Below are positions 34,800 through 46,786 of a stretch of DNA of 64,000 nucleotides, one piece after another; the first letter of the stretch is position 1; every line of letters begins with the position of its first letter. This stretch comes from Sodiomyces alkalinus F11 (Eukaryota > Ascomycota > Sordariomycetes > Glomerellales > Plectosphaerellaceae): the NCBI RefSeq assembly GCF_003711515.1, contig NW_021167097.1:62001-126000 (forward strand), written 5' to 3'. Below the pieces are notes generated by a model, which worked only from the letters and a program-made list of their open reading frames with translations, did not search any database and was not told the origin of the DNA. The position numbers and the translations under genes are program-made.

Positions 34800-37700
34800 T
34801 GGTGTTTGCGGCCTGTCGCAGCCGATGTTGTCGGGATGTCAGGGAGGTTAACTCGGTAGACAAGGCGCGTCAAGGATAGACAGACTGGATCTGGATTAGG
34901 GACCACGAGGAAGAGAAAGGAGAAGAGGACAGTAGCCGGTGGGATGAGCGGTCTTTTATGAATGGGAATCGAGGGAAAGGAGCAAGGAGCAGGGGGTGTG
35001 GGGGGATCAGATGGCAAAGCAGCACCCACCAAGGGTTGAGGAAAGAGCAGGTGTGGTGTGGAGGTGGAGGGAGAAGGACCCAGGCGAGGCGTGTGAGTAT
35101 AGGGGTATGGGGTGTATCCTACAACGTACATGTAGGTACAGTTCACGTGTAGGTACTTGGCGCATGGTGCCTGTAGTGTACTAGCGTCACAACAGGCAGG
35201 TTGTGCATTGGAGGGGTGTACGAAGTAATTTGGTCTAGGTCCGGTCAGAGGTACAGCTACCTCAGGTATGTCTGTGGCACACGTACCATGTGCTCTGTGC
35301 TACTTTTCAGCGAATCATAGGCCATGGCCGAGTCCGAAATCGAACTAGTGTAGATAGCATGGACATGGTTCCCGGATACCTTCCATGCATGGAAGGATTC
35401 CACTCCCCCTCCGGTATCACCTGGGGCTCTCCATTCCCATCACTTGAAGCCCTATCAGCTTTGAAGTCCGTACCTCGTCTATCGTCCAGTAGATAGGAGT
35501 ACCCGACAGAACGCCTAAGGTAGTGTTCGTAGATCCGTGGCGAGTTGCGACAACGAAGATAGCTAGCGGCATCGAAAAGGAATTAGACTACCTTAGGTAT
35601 GAAGAAAGAGTAAGTCAGTGTCTGCATATACACTCTAGGTATCTCGTTCTCGATTGCTTACTAAAGATACTTTAGCTATCTGCGCTTTGAAACTATTTCT
35701 GGGCATTGCCTGTTTAGTTTCTACACCGTACATACTTCGTACAACGTACTCCGTACTCCGGACGATCACGAATACCTGGAGGGTATGTGATGGATAAGCC
35801 AGTTGGGGACCGAGTATGAGAAGTCCCCTAATGCACGATAACGGGGAAAAGGCAGAAATGGGCAAGGCCGTCGTTGGTGGCGGAAGGAAGCGCTGAACCG
35901 GTGCAACCTCCCACCCCAAACGCGGCAGGAGCTTTCGCATGTCTAGGTCTGAACATCCCGCGATTGGCTGTGCGCAAGGTGCCGAGACCGGTTTACACTG
36001 TACCGGGAGCGGGTGGGCCCTCATGCCAAGGCGCCAACTGCATACAAGTCCTACCTATGATAGTCGTCGACCCACTTATATAAGAAGAGCGATTATGTAC
36101 AATGTAGGGAGGCAAATAAAGTACCGTACCGTAACAAAGAGGCAGGGCAGTTAAAGACGTCCAGGTACATTGTACAAAGTAGTATTTTTACCCTTGGACA
36201 ACCCCGGTCAATACCTATGTACGACCGCCAAGGCGCCTACCATCGACTCGATAGGGAAGGTCGAATGTCGGTCGAAATTGACGGGAGGTGTGGACGGTGT
36301 CACCAATAAGCTTCCCAGCTCCCTGTTTTCGGCAGCTGCTCGTGTCGACATCGACACAAGACAATCAATCATCACTTGAAAGTAGCCGGGGTACTACCGG
36401 GGAAGGGGGGGCCCGTATTTACCAAGTACCAAGTACCAAAGTACCAATCCGAGTGACGGTGGTCGCGCCCGACCCGACTTTACGAATTCCATAATTACAT
36501 CAGGCCTCGTCCCCCTTTTCGAGTCTACAAACGGAGGCACCAACGGGTAGAAACTCCAAAAACGTCTTGTGCTGTTCTCCCCTCTGCATAACAATGGAGC
36601 CGCTTATATATTTCCGTACTTTGCTCGGTATGAGGAGACGTTATCACCGGCTATGCCTCCCATTTGCCAAGGGAACAACCGGTATGCGCTGCGGGTTTGC
36701 TATTTGCTTTCTGATTGATGACTTGGCCTAGTTGTCGCATCAGCTGTTTTCCTCGGTGATTCAGCGATTCGACACAAGATAATTCTCACGACGGGATATT
36801 ACGATGCCTGCCTCCAGGAGGACGGAAACCGTCCCATCCCAGTGAACCGCGAAGAGGGGGGGAGGGCGACGCGCCGCAACGCTACGCCGTAATTAACACA
36901 TATTACACTATGATCTCGCGCCGTTTTTCCTCCACTTCTCCAGGTTCGAAGTTCCCCGAAGGACGAGCGTTGGCGAACCGTCACGCCACAGCCGTCGCGC
37001 CTTCGCCGAAGGGTGGCTTGTCGTGGCGTCCACTGATAATAGGTGTATCATGAGTTGAAAATCAGCTGGTTGCCCTACCTACCTTGCCGCTTACAGAAGT
37101 ACAACGTGCGTTGTATGCGCAGATACTTACCACTTCCCGTCGCCAATGTCTCAAAGCATTGGTCGATGTTGGACTCTCGCCCGACGGACCGATAGTTTCC
37201 GGCCGCACGCGATTGTGGGCCCTGGCTGTACTCCGTCCCCTGAGACCCTACCCCTACATTCCACAACGCAACCAGCCTCATGGTTCTGCTTGTGGTCTTG
37301 GAAATGCTTGTTTGGATTCACGTGCTCTGGGCTGTTTGCGACCCTCAGTCCTCGCCTTGATCAACTTCTGTTTTCAATAGAGGAGGCGTAACGATATCGT
37401 CCAGGACCGGCTTGGTTCCTATTGAACTTCAGTATTACTGAGTACACTCGGCCGCCTCGGTCATGGAACGACTCGTCGGCGCCGGTTGTTCAACGGGCAA
37501 AGACACAGTTCCTATTAGAGCGAGAACCCTCACTCCTCAGTGACTCAATCTGAATAGTGAGCGAATACCCCAGTGGTGTCGTCGGGTTAGAGTTACGTGA
37601 TTTTAACATCACCTACCATATATCCGGGTCGTCACGAGCTCGCCACCTCCTGTAAATGAGCCTTCTGCTGCCACTTACTAGCACTACAGAGTAACATGGC

Positions 37701-39435
37701 GCGGTGGATCCCACGGGGGACAGACAGCTAAGGCCGGGTGGTCACGCGAGTAATAACAAGGTCAAGGGACGCTATTTTGACGCTTTGAAATACACTACTT
37801 ACGCAGCTGAGCTGTCAAGAGTTGATTGTCAGGAGCAAAGCACCATCGCAATGGGAGAAGCTAGGTACAATCAAGAAGGTCGAGGACAAGAGACTGTACA
37901 CATCTGTCTGCAAGGCAGCACGCGGCACCGGATGCAAGATGCCGCACAGCACGCATGACTGGGCCTTTTGGATGTAGGGACTCAGGGAACAGGTAGCAAG
38001 GGTCAAGGGGGGGCGCGGTGGGAGTTTCCGTGCATAGCTAGGCAGGTTGGTCCCTTGGGCCTTGCTTGGCCTTTGGCTTCAATTTTCTTTTGTCTGGCGA
38101 GAGAGTCGGCGACCTACGGTCCTACCGAGGGCCTCGAGTCTCGACCGCCACACCGACGAATCTATGATGGTTCCTGCCTCGTCCATTGCACTGGAACCTA
38201 AGCTGCGACCACATAGCTGTTGGATCTTCCCGACATTATTGCGTGCTCGAGGACAAGGCGTTCTTTATCTCGATAAGCTGCCGCACTCACGAGCCAACGT
38301 AGTGCTTCTTCGTACGTTTCGGCCCAACAGCTTTGGCAGACCGCAAACTATGTCCGGTAGGCCCACCGACCACCGTCCAACGTCCGGTCTCCTGCCTCTT
38401 GCCGACAAGTCCACTGACTGACAGGAAGCGCCGGCGGTTGGGGCGGTACGACGGCTCGCCGTGGCTCGGGGCCACCGGGACCAACTTTGGGATCTCGGCC
38501 ATTGGATTCGTTCGTAGTACGTGTTGTTTTTGGGTCTTGGTGGGGTCGAAATATCAGCTTATCAGCGCACTGTGTATGCTACGGGGAACCGAGGTAGGGT
38601 TACAGGGCGATCGTTCTGGGACGGGGGTTTATCTTAAATCTCGCCCACTCCGCTACACTTTAGATTAGGTTGTGTCTTTGGGTGGCTACGGTATCTCCGA
38701 TAACGTGATAGGCCGGCTTGAGATATCATGGTTCGGACAAAACTGGCTCCAACGACCCGTGGGTTCGGGTTAAGTAGGGGGCGAATGTTTGACCTCTGGA
38801 CCGATCGGGATCGAGGGTTAACCGTGGTCGAGCCATGGTTTGGCACCTTACTTCCAACAAGACAGTGCACGGGAGTGCTTCTGTCCTGTCCACACGGAGC
38901 CTACATACAATAGGTAAGGTATGTATAAGCACTAGGCGATTGGTTGAAAGGATGGGACGTACCTAATACGGTTAGATATGGTAATCGGGATCCCCGTTGT
39001 AACTTTTCCCCAGACCTTCTATAGTATGCTGACGCTTCCAGAACAATTCCACCGAAGCTAATAAACAAGGAGCCGGCGTCCAAGGCCTTATGCGGGCTCG
39101 CGATGCCAGTGGTCGAACGTAATAAACGCATTATGTACTTGTCTTCGAGTTACCTTAATATCTATCTTGGGACGATTTGACAGACGTAAACCGGCGTCCT
39201 GGCATGGTCGGCTCCGTCGAGCTCCAACCCAATCCCCTGGGTGTCCATGACTCCATTGCACACAGCCCAACCCGGAGAACGAGCTTGATAAATCTTGGCA
39301 GGCGAACAACATGAAGGGTTCTGCGGCTGGAAGCGGGACAGAGCAGATAGGTACGCATCTTCCTCTGCTACCACACACCGCATGGTCTCGGCATCTCGAC
39401 TTGTTGTTGATTGGAAAACGAGGTCAGTCGGCACT

Positions 39436-39461
39436 ACCACCACCACCACCACCACCACCAA
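39436..39461 (+). repeat. (ACC)n trinucleotide repeat
   Basis: About eight ACC units in non-coding sequence. Confidence 0.9.
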
Positions 39462-40584
39462 CACACAACCGCCCCCAGCCTGTAATGTAATCTTATCGCA
39501 TTCTCGTAATTTGCCTGCTTACATGCGATGGAATACATACCCAGACGCGATAAGGATTCTGTTCCACACCAGTGGTACAAGATGAAGAGGGTTTCGCAAA
39601 TGGCTTATTACAACGTAGAGAGCGAAGAAAAGAAGGGTGCGCTGGGAGACTGGAGTTTCCGCGTCCCAAATGTCTAATTTGCTCTTTTCTCGACAGGAAT
39701 AAGCCGTGACGCCTGCTCACTACCAGGTAATTACATGATCCTCTCCAGTTAGAAGCCAACTGGACGGGGCGTCGAGGGGTCCCGAATGGTCATGCTTCGT
39801 CCTTCGTCCGTCGTACCTGTGCTCTTGGCGTCGCCTCATCGCTTTTACGTGAACTTCGTACGTTGTAAGTACATGTACTTCTGCATGTGGGACCCATTCT
39901 TATCGCACCCCCCCTCCCTGCGCCCCCCTGCCCCTCGCCCCCCACCGCCCCGCTTTCGGCATTTCACCTTCCTGATCAGGCAAGAAGCTACGCTCCCATC
40001 ACTCATGACCCTGATTAGGAATTTATGAAGGCTCCTCGCTGAAATGCCTTCTTACGCAGGACCTTCCCGATCCTCAATTGCACAGACCATTGCCCTGGGA
40101 AAGTCGTACTTTATACGGTAACCTACCTCCTCATGCGAATCATACCTAATGCCATGTTAAACAATGAGATGGCGGTAAGGCCGCTGGAGTCGGCAGCCTC
40201 AAGTTTCAACACCAATCGTGAGACGTGACGATCCGGTCGTCACGGAGCTCTCGCCGCTTTAATCTCACGAACCGTCACTGCCCACTCTCTCAGTCGCCAT
40301 TTCTCCAGAAGTATTACTTACCAAGCTAGGTATGCACCTGTGAGGCACTGGCACGCTGACAGCTGCGAACGGCATGACAAACGACTCCAGGCCATGAGAT
40401 CGACACCACCCACGAAGCCATTACGGCGCGTGGCCTCCCAACGGCCGCCGTATCGAGAGATGAAGGACCCTGAAGCTGACGCGCCACCGAAAATAGCAGA
40501 TGTCTGTCGAAACGGTGGGCACACGAAGCAGCGGCGACCGCGCGCAGCCATCACCTACCAGGCAGTTGAACTCGTGCGGCGTGC

Positions 40585-40612
40585 CCCCCCCCCCCCCCTC
40601 CCCCCCCCCCTA
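40585..40612 (+). repeat. Poly-C tract
   Basis: Two runs of C, together more than 20 bases, interrupted by one T. Such tracts are prone to length error in sequencing. Confidence 0.9.
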
Positions 40613-40734
40613 GATGTCCTGGTCCGCGCCAATGCGACAAATTCCGAGAGACGATCGGTGTAACAGTTGAGAAACCGTAGGGCGTATGTTAGAAACAGTA
40701 GCACCAAAGTTGGCGCTCCGTTGCTAGCTCACCC

Positions 40735-41043
40735 TCAAAACCCCCATGCTGTTCGAAAACCGTGTCGACAACCCTCAGCCAACGCCGCTTCAGCTTCGTG
40801 ATATAAATGGGCGTTGGTGTAATCCCGGTCTTCCGGATACCGCCTCGCGTTCTCCCAGTCAACGATCTCTGCCGTCCTGTATCAGGACACGTTCCGCATG
40901 TTCCAATCCCCATGGGCAAAAACGGTCGTGTGGCCGGCGCGGTGAGATACGTCAGGCAGCGCGCCCACGCAAAGGGTCTCGTTGAGCTGTTCCTTGTTCG
41001 CGAACGCAAAGTCGCTGGACTTTTGAGCTGCGGGATGGTCCAT
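40735..41043 (-). pseudogene. Remnant of an APH-type phosphotransferase (aminoglycoside/choline kinase fold)
   Basis: One frame on the - strand reads DHPAAQKSSDFAFANKEQLN, then GHTTVFAHGDWNMRNVS, a TGA at 40882-40884, then YRTAEIVDWENARRYPEDRD and YTNAHLYHEAE, ending at TGA 40735-40737. HGDWNMRN is the catalytic Brenner motif and IVDWE is the metal-binding motif of fungal APH-domain proteins. Their spacing (about 13 residues between N and D) fits the family, so the TGA sits in the loop between them. Another in-frame TAG closes the frame at 41044-41046. The N-terminal lobe was not identified; an exon-like piece ending GKRSNV|GTAAGT near 41550-41635 might belong to it. I read this as a decayed gene; function is presumably lost. 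Confidence 0.6.
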
Positions 41044-43425
41044 CTACCCATGCATGACATGACCCCGAAACACCAAGCAACGATGCATCTGTATGCGAAA
41101 GTCGGCCGGTAGCAAGCACCAAGCCTTCGCCAAAGCCATGGTGGCATGCTTCGGGAAGAGGCGCCGCGGTGCAGAGAATGGCGGGCTGGTGACTGGCTGC
41201 TGTGTCGGTTTTCTCGCAATCTCCCGAGCGACGAGACTCCATCGAAAAGGTGTGGCAAAACGCGTCAGAACTTGCAACGAAGATATCAATACATGGCGTG
41301 ACCATATTGGGAGCAGAGCAGAGTGGTCTTTGTAACGGCCATGCCGAGGCACTGGCGTCTTGTCCAGAATACAAGGCAATGTTCCGATGTTGACCGCAGC
41401 AACGTCATAGATGTAAGCGAGAATCATTCGAGCGTGTGCCTTGAGTACGAGGGATAATTATGCGCGTCTGCAAAAGAGAGGAACAAAGAAAAGGGAACAA
41501 AAAAAAAAAAAAGAAAGAAAAAAAGAAAGAAAGAAAGAAACAGACACTTACATTGGACCGTTTGCCGAAGGTGAACTCGAAAAAGCCTCGCGAGAATGCC
41601 TTTGCCCCGGCTTTCCGGACTAGCCAATGGATCATGGAATGAGTCGCCCAGACGGGTAATGCAACACTTTCTAGCGTGTCTTCTTGCGATATCAGCGGCG
41701 AAGACTCTGTCGGGATGTTGGTGAAAGGGAGGCTCGTAGGTCACTCCTGTTTATTAGTACAGCGCTCTCCTGTCAATACTATGTTCCAGGAAACATGCAA
41801 GCCGCAATCAACTGTGTCCAATCCGATACTAGACGCGTAAAATCGAGGTCGCCTCTTTCAACGGAGGATCACCTCTGAAGGATGTCTCGAGCAACTAGCC
41901 CGGGTTCCAACTTCCAAGGAGTCGTGCAGGGGGCGGCATGCTAGCAGTTGATGGTCAGGATGCCGGGGATCAGCGCTTTGAATGACTGCAATGACATGCT
42001 CAACGTCCTGTGGTTCGCGGTGTGACGTGTCTGCCGTCTCGTTGGCATGCCGGAGCGAAAACACAGCCATGTCGAAGTTAATGCCTACGGTCTACCTTGG
42101 ACAGGTGGGAACATTACACGAGGGGAGCGGATTGACCTTCACGGCGAATCCTCCATCTTATCCGTAGATACCCGGGCGTCAAGGCTCGGGTTGTTAACCC
42201 TATCCCAGAGAGGCGAGTCGACGCCGACGCCAGGACCTGATAAAGCACGGTGATATGGTCGGAGCTGCCCCAATCCCACTCGCTGGCCGGTCACCTGACC
42301 TTCCAGTCAGACTACCATATCGTCGTCTTTATCATACCTAATTCTTATCGTGTATCCTCGTCCTCTCCTCTTCCCCGGCCGGGCTCCGGCTCCGCACCTC
42401 TGTCAAAGGTAAGGTACACTAGAGACGCTATTCGAATATTCGACTAATATCCCATTGGAGCATGAGAATGCCGTAATCGGGAAGGTCTTTCCTTTCGTTG
42501 TCAAAGTTATTCCGATATACTGGCTCGAGGGACCTTAAGGTAGCTTACCTTTACCTTACCAACACACGGCGTGTTTTGGGTTTCTATTTTACGAACCTGA
42601 GTGCTTCCTGTCCTTATCGGGTTTCTTATCTTTACCAATCTCGATGGTGCAAATCCATCACCCACCCTGCAGCTTCAATTTCCCGTGTCACAGGATTCAT
42701 TTCCGCTCGCCGTCGCAGAGGTTCCAATCTAAACAAAGTCCCTTGACCGATTTTTTTCCTGGTTTTCGGACCTGGTCTTGTTTCTGTAATGTGGCAGTTT
42801 TCCTCTTCCTTCTTTCACTGGCCTCGCTGCTCCAGTTTCCTTCATACACACTTGCAGTTCAGTGCTGCGAACAGCTCAGCTCAGCTCATGGCAATGATGG
42901 CATGCTCACTCGCGACGTTTGGAGTCGTCCCCTGTCCAGCTTGGAGTCACGGAGACGGCGGTTTGGAAATGCGACACCTGCGTCCGAGGACCGCTTGAGT
43001 TCTCTTTCTTCTACAGATAGACGCGATGACCCAGCTTGAACTTGGGGTCTGCAGGAACATCTTCCGCTTCCAAGCTTTTCGCCATCTTGGCCAGGGGTCA
43101 CCTTCCTCGAGTTTGTGGACAGGTCGATACAGGATTGTCCTTCGATCGTCTGTAGTTTTCAAAGGTTGACCACAATGAAACGAGGGCCTTTCAGTGAATA
43201 CAGTGAATAAATGCATCAAAATGTAGTATTATCCTGTCCTCAGACAGTTCGCAGCTCACACTATTAACAGCCGCCTAGGTAGCTTCAGTAGGACACAGTC
43301 AGCGATTAACAACAACCGATCCGGATAGAATTTGCCAGGCAATCAAGGTCTCCTTTTCACATTGCCCCCCCCCTATTTTTGTAATCCGGTACAAATGTCG
43401 AGCTCTCGGTATTATTATGCCCAGC
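41044..43425. other. Gene-poor region
   Basis: Apart from possible upstream debris of the phosphotransferase remnant (to about 41640), I see no gene. An A-rich GAAA-repeat tract occupies about 41497-41540. Confidence 0.5.
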
Positions 43426-44864
43426 TTACATATTGATGAAGGCGACCAGGCCTGCCCCGAACAGGGCAGAGCCAGCCACGGCCGCGGAAACCAGCGATGC
43501 CGCCGCGTTGCCCTCGCCCTCGCCGTCGCCATCCCGGCCTTCCGCGTCACGACCCTCGCCCGTAGCGACGGGGGCAGTGGACGTGGGGGTTTCAACGCCC
43601 GAAGTGAAGGGGATAGCACCGCCCTCGACGGTAGAGGCTCCGGTGAAGGCGGGGGCCTGGGTGGTAGCCGTGGTATCGGGAGTAGCGGTCGGGTTGTCGG
43701 GATTGAGGGCACTTTAGTCGCAGAGTCAGCGAGCAGGAACCACGGGGAGGAGGTGAATATTGGAAAGAGGCGAGGAGGAAGCGAGAAAGAATGGCAAAAG
43801 GGGGATCGCGAAGAAAAAGAAAAGGCAGGACAGAACTCACCCGTTAACGACATGGACAACACCATTCTTGATCAAGACATCAGGCTGGATAACCTTGGCT
43901 TGGTTGACAAAAACGGACCCGTCAGTGTCGGTCCGAACGGTAAAGTTCCCGCCGTTCAAAGCCTGCACCGTCGAATTGCGGAGGGTGTTGCTGTAGAGGA
44001 CCTGGCCGGGGACCACGTGGTAGCTCAGGATATTGCCCAGCTGCTGCTCGGTCAGATTGCCGGCGAGGGAAGCGATGGCCGCAAAGGCCTCGTTGCTGGG
44101 GACGAAGATGGTGATGTCGCGCATCCTGTTGACCTCGTCGGCCAGGCCGGCGCGCTCAATGGCGCCCAGGGCGGCGGTCAGGTTGGCGGCGCGGAGCGTC
44201 TCGGTGGCGTTGGGCGGCATGGTGAGCACGCTGTCGATGACGTGCACGGTGCCGCCGGTGTAGTTGAGCGAGCGGCGGTCGGTGAGCTTGGCGGACTCCT
44301 TGAGCCCGGAGATGAAGGTCACGTCTTGCCCGTCCGAGCTGGGCACGGACGCGACGCGCTGGCCGCCGGTGACGTTGGCGTAGGTCTCGTTGGTGAGATG
44401 GGTTGCGAGGAATTGTATGCCCTCGCTGCCGCTGGTGAGGTTCGATGCGTAGTGCGTGCCGTTGAGGACGTGGTACTGGAGCAGGGCAGCCACGAGGCCG
44501 GGATCGAGCTGGGTTGCGTTGTTGGGGCTGGTCACGTTCTGGGACGCGAGGAAGCGCGAGAAGGCGTCGTTGTTCGGGGCTAGAATGGTGACGTCCCTGG
44601 CTTGACTGAGAGACGAGCGAACATTGTCGGGGAGCAAGGCCAGAACGCCTAGATCACGAGGGGACAGGCAGTTAGCTCAACATGCAAGGAGGATGTGATA
44701 TATCCGGAGATGTTGACGGCTCGGTTGTACGCACTGCTCAAGGTTCCCAGAGTTTCATTCTCTGACCTCAGGAGATCCTCGAGGCTGCGTGTATTATCAG
44801 ACCCCTGGCTGAACACGCCGCTGGCAAGAGCCAGGGGTATAAGGAGCTTCTTCAACTGCGTCAT
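43426..44864 (-). CDS. Two-domain fasciclin (FAS1) GPI-anchored surface protein
   Basis: Secreted, probably GPI-anchored adhesion-type protein of 407 residues. Exons are 44735..44864, 43841..44648 and 43426..43711; introns of 86 and 129 bp rejoin TLSSVLALLPDNV and VVHVVNGALNPDN. Residues 1-19 (MTQLKKLLIPLALASGVFS) form a signal peptide. The first FAS1 domain contains DVTILAPNNDAFSRF and ends TGGTVHVIDSVLTMP. The second contains DITIFVPSNEAFAAI, LSYHVVPGQVLYS and ends NGVVHVVNG. Both show the paired H1/H2 boxes of the family. Several NxT/NxS sites suggest N-glycosylation. A Thr/Gly/Glu-rich spacer precedes the hydrophobic tail SLVSAAVAGSALFGAGLVAF, consistent with GPI transfer. Fungal relatives act in adhesion, conidiation or virulence in some plant pathogens, which is family knowledge only. 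Confidence 0.92.
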
Positions 44865-44941
44865 GACGGGGTGTGAGGGAGTGGTGAGGCGAGGACGATG
44901 CCGAGCACATAAGAATGGCCCTGGGTTTTTTGGTTTTTTTT

Positions 44942-44996
44942 TACCGACGAGAGAATATACGACGAGAGAATATACGACGAGAGAATATAAGACGAG
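44942..44996 (+). repeat. 15-bp tandem repeat upstream of the fasciclin gene
   Basis: Three to four head-to-tail copies of a unit close to GACGAGAGAATATAC lie about 80-130 bp before the fasciclin start codon, in the likely 5' UTR or core promoter. Confidence 0.88.
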
Positions 44997-46088
44997 ATCT
45001 GGCGAGAGTACTCGAGACGATGAAAGTTTTTGGTTCCAGAGGAGAGCGCTTGGGGGGGATTTTAAGCATGTCCCAAGCATAGCAATGCGATTTAGTGCCT
45101 CTCGCGTCCCGGTGCCGTCGTCCCAATTCAGACTGGCAACACCACTCTAGAGCTATGCATGACGGAAAGCGTTGCTTTGGGGGGGAGGAAGTGCTTCCGG
45201 GGTAGTCAGGACGACAAAGCAACGACTAAGCATGACCTTCGTGCGAACAGACGGTGACGGTGACCATGGACCGAACCATGGACCCGAAAGCCAAGCGAGG
45301 TGGGCGAGGAGATCCAAAATCAAGTTGCCCGAGCGTCATGAACCCGCATTCCTAGCGGCAAGAAGCATGTAGAGACATTGTTGTTGTTGTCTGGGGTTCC
45401 GAGTCATACAATGCTGGGGCCAAAGGATGGTCAAGCCATTGGCTTAAGGTTCGCGATCGCCAAGTCGATCCGGGGGGCTTAATTGTCACCGGCGATCGAA
45501 CGGTTGATGCAGTGGACCCTATCAGGACTCCCAGGACTCCCGGGGCTATGCTGTCTAGGGAACTAAACATTCCCTTCTGGGCTTTCTGTCTCGAAGTGGC
45601 ACGGTGCCATGGACGGACGACCAAGCACTGCTGCGCTGCGAGGGATGGTCTGGCCATGTGCCCATTGGATGACTGGAAAGATGGAGGCTCGAAGTCGAGG
45701 TTTAGCTGCTGAGTTGTGTATTGCGTGTTACGCTGTTGGAATTGTCGGGGCCATAAATCATTTGGCCCATATTCGGAGAAGCAGAGAGCAGCATGGTGAA
45801 TTCGTGATCCTTGAAGGCGACCGTCGTTTATTAGCACCGTTGTTCCGATCGTTGGGATTAGGGAGAGGGTAGTTGAGGGTAGCAATTGAGACACCTACAG
45901 GTGGGACACAGACACACGAGAAGCGCAACGTCCTTGCAGGTCGTTTGCGTTGGTGCGGGTTTTCCATGTGACTGACCCTCATGGTTGTGAAGTCAATGTC
46001 GTCATTTTGAAAAAATTAATAATACCGTGTAAGTTACGGAAAGTAGCATGACGCGGCCAGGGACCGGACAGAGAGCTTCCGGCCCACT

Positions 46089-46168
46089 TAAAAAAAAAAA
46101 AGGACAAAAAAAAAGAAAAAAGAAGAAGAAAAAAAGGGGGGAAAAGGAAAAAAAAAAAAAAAAAGGGG
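46089..46168 (+). repeat. A/G-rich low-complexity tract
   Basis: About 80 bases of A runs broken by G. No coding signal. Confidence 0.85.
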
Positions 46169-46552
46169 GGGATGAGAAATGAAACTAAAGCCTCGTAATC
46201 ACGCACATCACAATACCGGTCCACCCTGAAGCTGGCACAAGTCGTGGTCAAGCCGTAGTATTCGTATTCTACAGAGCAACTGAGAAAATGCGATCAGATT
46301 ATATATATCCCATCCACGAACTGAAATGAAGAACTTTTTCCTCGAAGCCCGTGCAGGTCTCGCTTCTCTCTCCGCGATGGGAGTGACAGACTGAATACTT
46401 CATGGACCTCAACGTCCATTCGCATCAATGTCCCGTCACTTCGATATGTTGGACTTGCCAAGACAGGCCGACCTTGGAGTTGATTGAGAGGGAGCTGGTT
46501 TGCCCAATACCCAACAAAGCACAAAGCATCGATCCAGTCCGACCGAGGTCAG

Positions 46553-46610
46553 GAAAAGGGAAAAGGGAAAAGGGAAAAGGGAAAAGGGAAAAGGGAAAAG
46601 GGAAAAGGGG
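46553..46610 (+). repeat. 7-bp minisatellite (GAAAAGG)n
   Basis: About eight copies of the heptamer AAAAGGG in tandem, lying 3' of the cyclin gene. Confidence 0.93.
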
Positions 46611-46786
46611 TATCATCATAGTGAGACTATCTAAACCAACCAACATAAATCTGTATCCCGGGCGCCGTGATAGTTGTCTGTTTTGTCCCTTTCCTTCCTA
46701 AACGTGTTCGACATGGAGTAACACAGCTCGCTCTTATCCTGCGCAGAACTGGGTGCGCTCCTCTCTATCTCTCCCCTTTCCTCTCC

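Larger units (their letters stand above)
34800..40734. other. Gene-poor region
   Basis: Nearly 6 kb without a supported gene. Open frames are all short and lack domains. It contains short motifs seen repeatedly in the window's spacers (TACTTCGTAC, ACGTACAACGTAC, CTCCGTACT, for example 35727-35760), a CAC/ACC repeat at 39436-39461, and a C-tract with one T at 40585-40612. I found no terminal inverted repeats, LTRs or transposase motifs. Confidence 0.5.
44865..46786. other. Intergenic region with low-complexity tracts
   Basis: No supported gene. It contains the 15-bp repeat at 44942-44996, A/G-rich tracts at 46089-46168, and the AAAAGGG minisatellite at 46553-46610. Confidence 0.5.

Noticed and set aside
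36900..37000. tRNA-like GGTTCGAA strings
   Set aside because: Isolated T-loop-like strings (also near 17900 and 59040) lack matching A-box and acceptor-stem pairing.
34800..43425. Transposon remnant in the gene-poor block
   Set aside because: No terminal repeats, target duplications, transposase, integrase or reverse-transcriptase motifs could be read.
43417..44583. 388-codon open frame on + across the fasciclin gene
   Set aside because: Antisense shadow; repetitive Gly/Val/Glu composition without domain, opposite a clear FAS1 protein.
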